10,000 nt of DNA from Penaeus vannamei (taxonomy: Eukaryota; Arthropoda; Malacostraca; Decapoda; Penaeidae), in contig NC_091577.1 in the NCBI RefSeq assembly GCF_042767895.1, positions 4,649,043-4,659,042 of the forward strand. The letters run 5' to 3'. Positions within the stretch are counted from its first letter, which is position 1. The number at the start of each line of letters is the position of its first letter. The translations under genes were made by a program, and so were the position numbers. Below the pieces are notes generated by a model that was not told the origin of the DNA, did no database searches, and was given only the letters and a program-made list of their open reading frames with translations. This document shows, in pieces, positions 8,806 to 10,000 of this stretch.

Positions 8806-8869
8806 TTTCGGGGCACGCGCAGAGCAGCGGCCCCTCCGCGCCGCTCCGCCCACGACGCCCACCGCCCAC

Positions 8870-8965
8870 CTCGAAGAAGCTGTGCACGATGGAGCCTCTC
8901 GGGAACGTCCAGGGAACCGCGTCCTGCGCGACCAGCTCCTCCAGGGAGTCGAACGGAATTCCGAC
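8870..8965 (-). CDS. IR exon: start of ligand-binding lobe S2
   Basis: Acceptor CTCACCCTCCCTCAG and donor TTCGAG|GTGGGC bound exactly 32 codons in phase 0: VGIPFDSLEELVAQD, AVPWTFPRGS and IVHSFFE. PFDSLEEL(V) followed by a GS..xxFF motif is the normal start of S2 in IRs. In glutamate receptors GST-x-x-F(F) supplies a Thr that holds the ligand; here Ile follows G-S, so the glutamate-binding residue seems absent. Confidence 0.9.
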
Positions 8966-9228
8966 CTGAGGGAGGGTGAGGATGAGCCGCGGGCAGATCG
9001 CAGCCAGAAAGTGGTCGACGCTTATTGTGAAATATGAGCATTATAAGTATACAGTATTCACTTTGATAGTACTGGCTGAACTTAACACATAGAACTTAAA
9101 AAATCAGGAAATAGTGGAGAATATCTTGGCAAGAATGAGATCAATTAATGGTAATCCGCTTTGGGCTCCTTCTCTCACTGATCCGGAAAATGTCGGCAAA
9201 GCGAACGAGAATTCCGACGGCGGCGCAC
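8966..9228 (-). other. IR intron between pore helix and S2 exons
   Basis: 263 bases, GTGCGC at the donor and CAG at the acceptor. AT-rich in the middle (9020-9130). No gene or repeat seen inside it. Confidence 0.75.
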
Positions 9229-9356
9229 CTTGGGCACGATGAGCATGGCCTTGAGGTTACTCTTGTACACGACGCCGATGATGAACGCGGCGAGCATCCA
9301 CAGCGCCACCACCACGCGCTCCGCCTCTCCCTCGCCGCTCCGCCGCCGCCGCAGCA
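9229..9356 (-). CDS. IR exon: pore-lining helix with the YKSNLKAML signature
   Basis: Acceptor CCTGATCCCGGCAG, then two bases completing a codon and 42 codons: a basic, acidic linker (LRRRRSGEGEAE), then RVVVALWMLAAFIIGVVY and KSNLKAMLIVPK. The W-L/M-L-A-x-F-I helix followed by Y-(K/R)-S-N-L-K-A-M-L-I-x-P-K is the position of the SYTANLAAF gate of glutamate receptors, in the form common in arthropod divergent IRs. This is the single strongest identification in the window. The donor CCCAAG|GTGCGC leaves phase 0. Confidence 0.93.
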
Positions 9357-9513
9357 CTGCCGGGATCAGGTATATGAGAGGGCGCCCAGAGGTCTTTTGT
9401 GGTCAGGAAGATCTAGAAATGAACCACGCACATGAAGCGGAAATCGCGAATGGCTTCGACCATCGCGCATGTGGGTGGGAGAGCAGGTCAACAGCGCTCG
9501 CAACATGGCTCAC

Positions 9514-9600
9514 CTTGCGCCAGGAGAATCATGTAGCCCCATAGCCACGAGGGCCCCTCCGCTGCGCCGGCGGGACTTCGGGCGCCATCGCCAGGCTCCT
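9514..9600 (-). CDS. IR exon: intracellular loop and pore loop
   Basis: Acceptor TTTTTGCCAGAG at 9601-9602 (or CCAG at 9603, two bases earlier, to match the alternative upstream donor). The product has a Gly/Ala/Pro-rich loop (EPGDGARSPAGAAEG) and then PSWLWGYMILLAQ, the pore-loop pattern with W and the closing L-L-x-Q found in IRs. The donor CAAG|GTGAGC at 9514 is strong and leaves one base. Confidence 0.8.
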
Positions 9601-9736
9601 CTCTGGCAAAAATACGGAACCTCACCATTCGTATTCATTCAAGGATGAGTATCCCACCGTGCTGTTGAAAACTATACGTGTAATGTCAAGTTTGTGACAA
9701 AAAAAATATGAATGACATATTACACATCTGTTTCAC

Positions 9737-9818
9737 GCGTCCGGCGTAGTAAGCTGGCGTTGATGAGAAGGGCCAAGGCGGTCACCACCACCAGGCTGCA
9801 CAGCACAGCCGCCCACAC
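9737..9818 (-). CDS. IR exon: first transmembrane helix
   Basis: The acceptor GCATGCAG precedes GTG TGG; the preceding exon ended in phase 0. Residues VWAAVLCSLVVVTALALL form a clear membrane helix, followed by INASLLRRT. A leading V-W directly after the KPF segment is usual in arthropod IRs. The end is uncertain: a donor ACGC|GTGAAA at 9737 leaves one base over, while a donor GATGT|GTAATA at 9724 would add RETD and leave two. The following exon has acceptors compatible with either. An in-frame TAA follows if neither is used. Confidence 0.85.
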
Positions 9819-9926
9819 CTGCATGACAAGCATACCTATAACTTAGGTGAACACAAACGTTGCATGGATGTACAGCAAGACTGATACGCAGGACTAAGAT
9901 GCTGACTGATCTCTACAGGCACTTAC

Positions 9927-10000
9927 AGAGGGAATAAAAGGCTTGGTGAAGCCCAGTAGGTCGGGCTGCACCTGCGGCCGGCGGTACAAGATGGCGTGGT
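9927..10000 (-). CDS. IR exon: end of ligand-binding lobe S1
   Basis: After two bases of a split codon, 24 codons read HAILYRRPQVQPDLL then GFTKPFIPS. The exon ends at a strong donor, TCT|GTAAGT. GF(T/S)KPF just before the first membrane helix is the typical S1 end of iGluRs and IRs (compare IDFSKPF in glutamate receptors). Six residues before the F, where glutamate receptors have the ligand-binding Arg, I read Gln. This fits a divergent IR that does not bind glutamate. The exon continues past the window edge. Confidence 0.85.

Overview
The window looks like a piece of an arthropod nuclear genome, most likely a decapod crustacean. That is an inference from three things: an intron-split ionotropic receptor (IR) gene, very dense microsatellites ((CT)n, (AT)n, (TG)n, (ATT)n), and a large non-coding fold-back repeat. 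Nothing points to a prokaryote: the coding pieces carry GT-AG introns and there are no operons.

Layout from left to right. Positions 1-373 (minus strand) are an uninterrupted reading frame that runs off the left edge, probably one exon of an unrecognised helix-rich protein. A perfect 25-bp hairpin (380-435) sits just upstream of it. Positions 457-936 are a CT-rich minisatellite. Positions 937-7607 form one giant imperfect palindrome of about 6.67 kb. Its two arms, of about 3.3 kb each, meet at a 3-nt loop at 4275-4277. A ~90-bp terminal motif, called R here, starts TGTCAGGG. It occurs four times, ordered R> ... R><R ... <R, so it marks both the outer ends and the palindrome centre. No transposase, reverse transcriptase or other enzyme is visible in either arm. 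The arms differ by substitutions and indels, so the palindrome looks old.

Positions 7619-10000 (minus strand) hold the 3' two-thirds, so far as the window shows, of a divergent ionotropic receptor, an olfactory or chemosensory relative of ionotropic glutamate receptors. Six exon pieces can be read in order: end of ligand-binding lobe S1, first membrane helix, pore loop, the family-typical helix ending YKSNLKAMLIVPK, start of lobe S2, and a further S2 exon. The last exon seems frameshifted near 7680-7690 and then stops at the CT tract and fold-back element. The rest of S2 and the last membrane helix are not found, so this copy is probably a broken gene unless its last exons lie outside the window. 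The intron between the last two exons is swollen to about 1.1 kb by an (AT)n compound microsatellite with internal duplicated 12-bp blocks.

The most notable features are the palindrome with its reused terminal motif, its position at the breaking point of the IR gene, and the perfect hairpin at the splice acceptor of the left gene.
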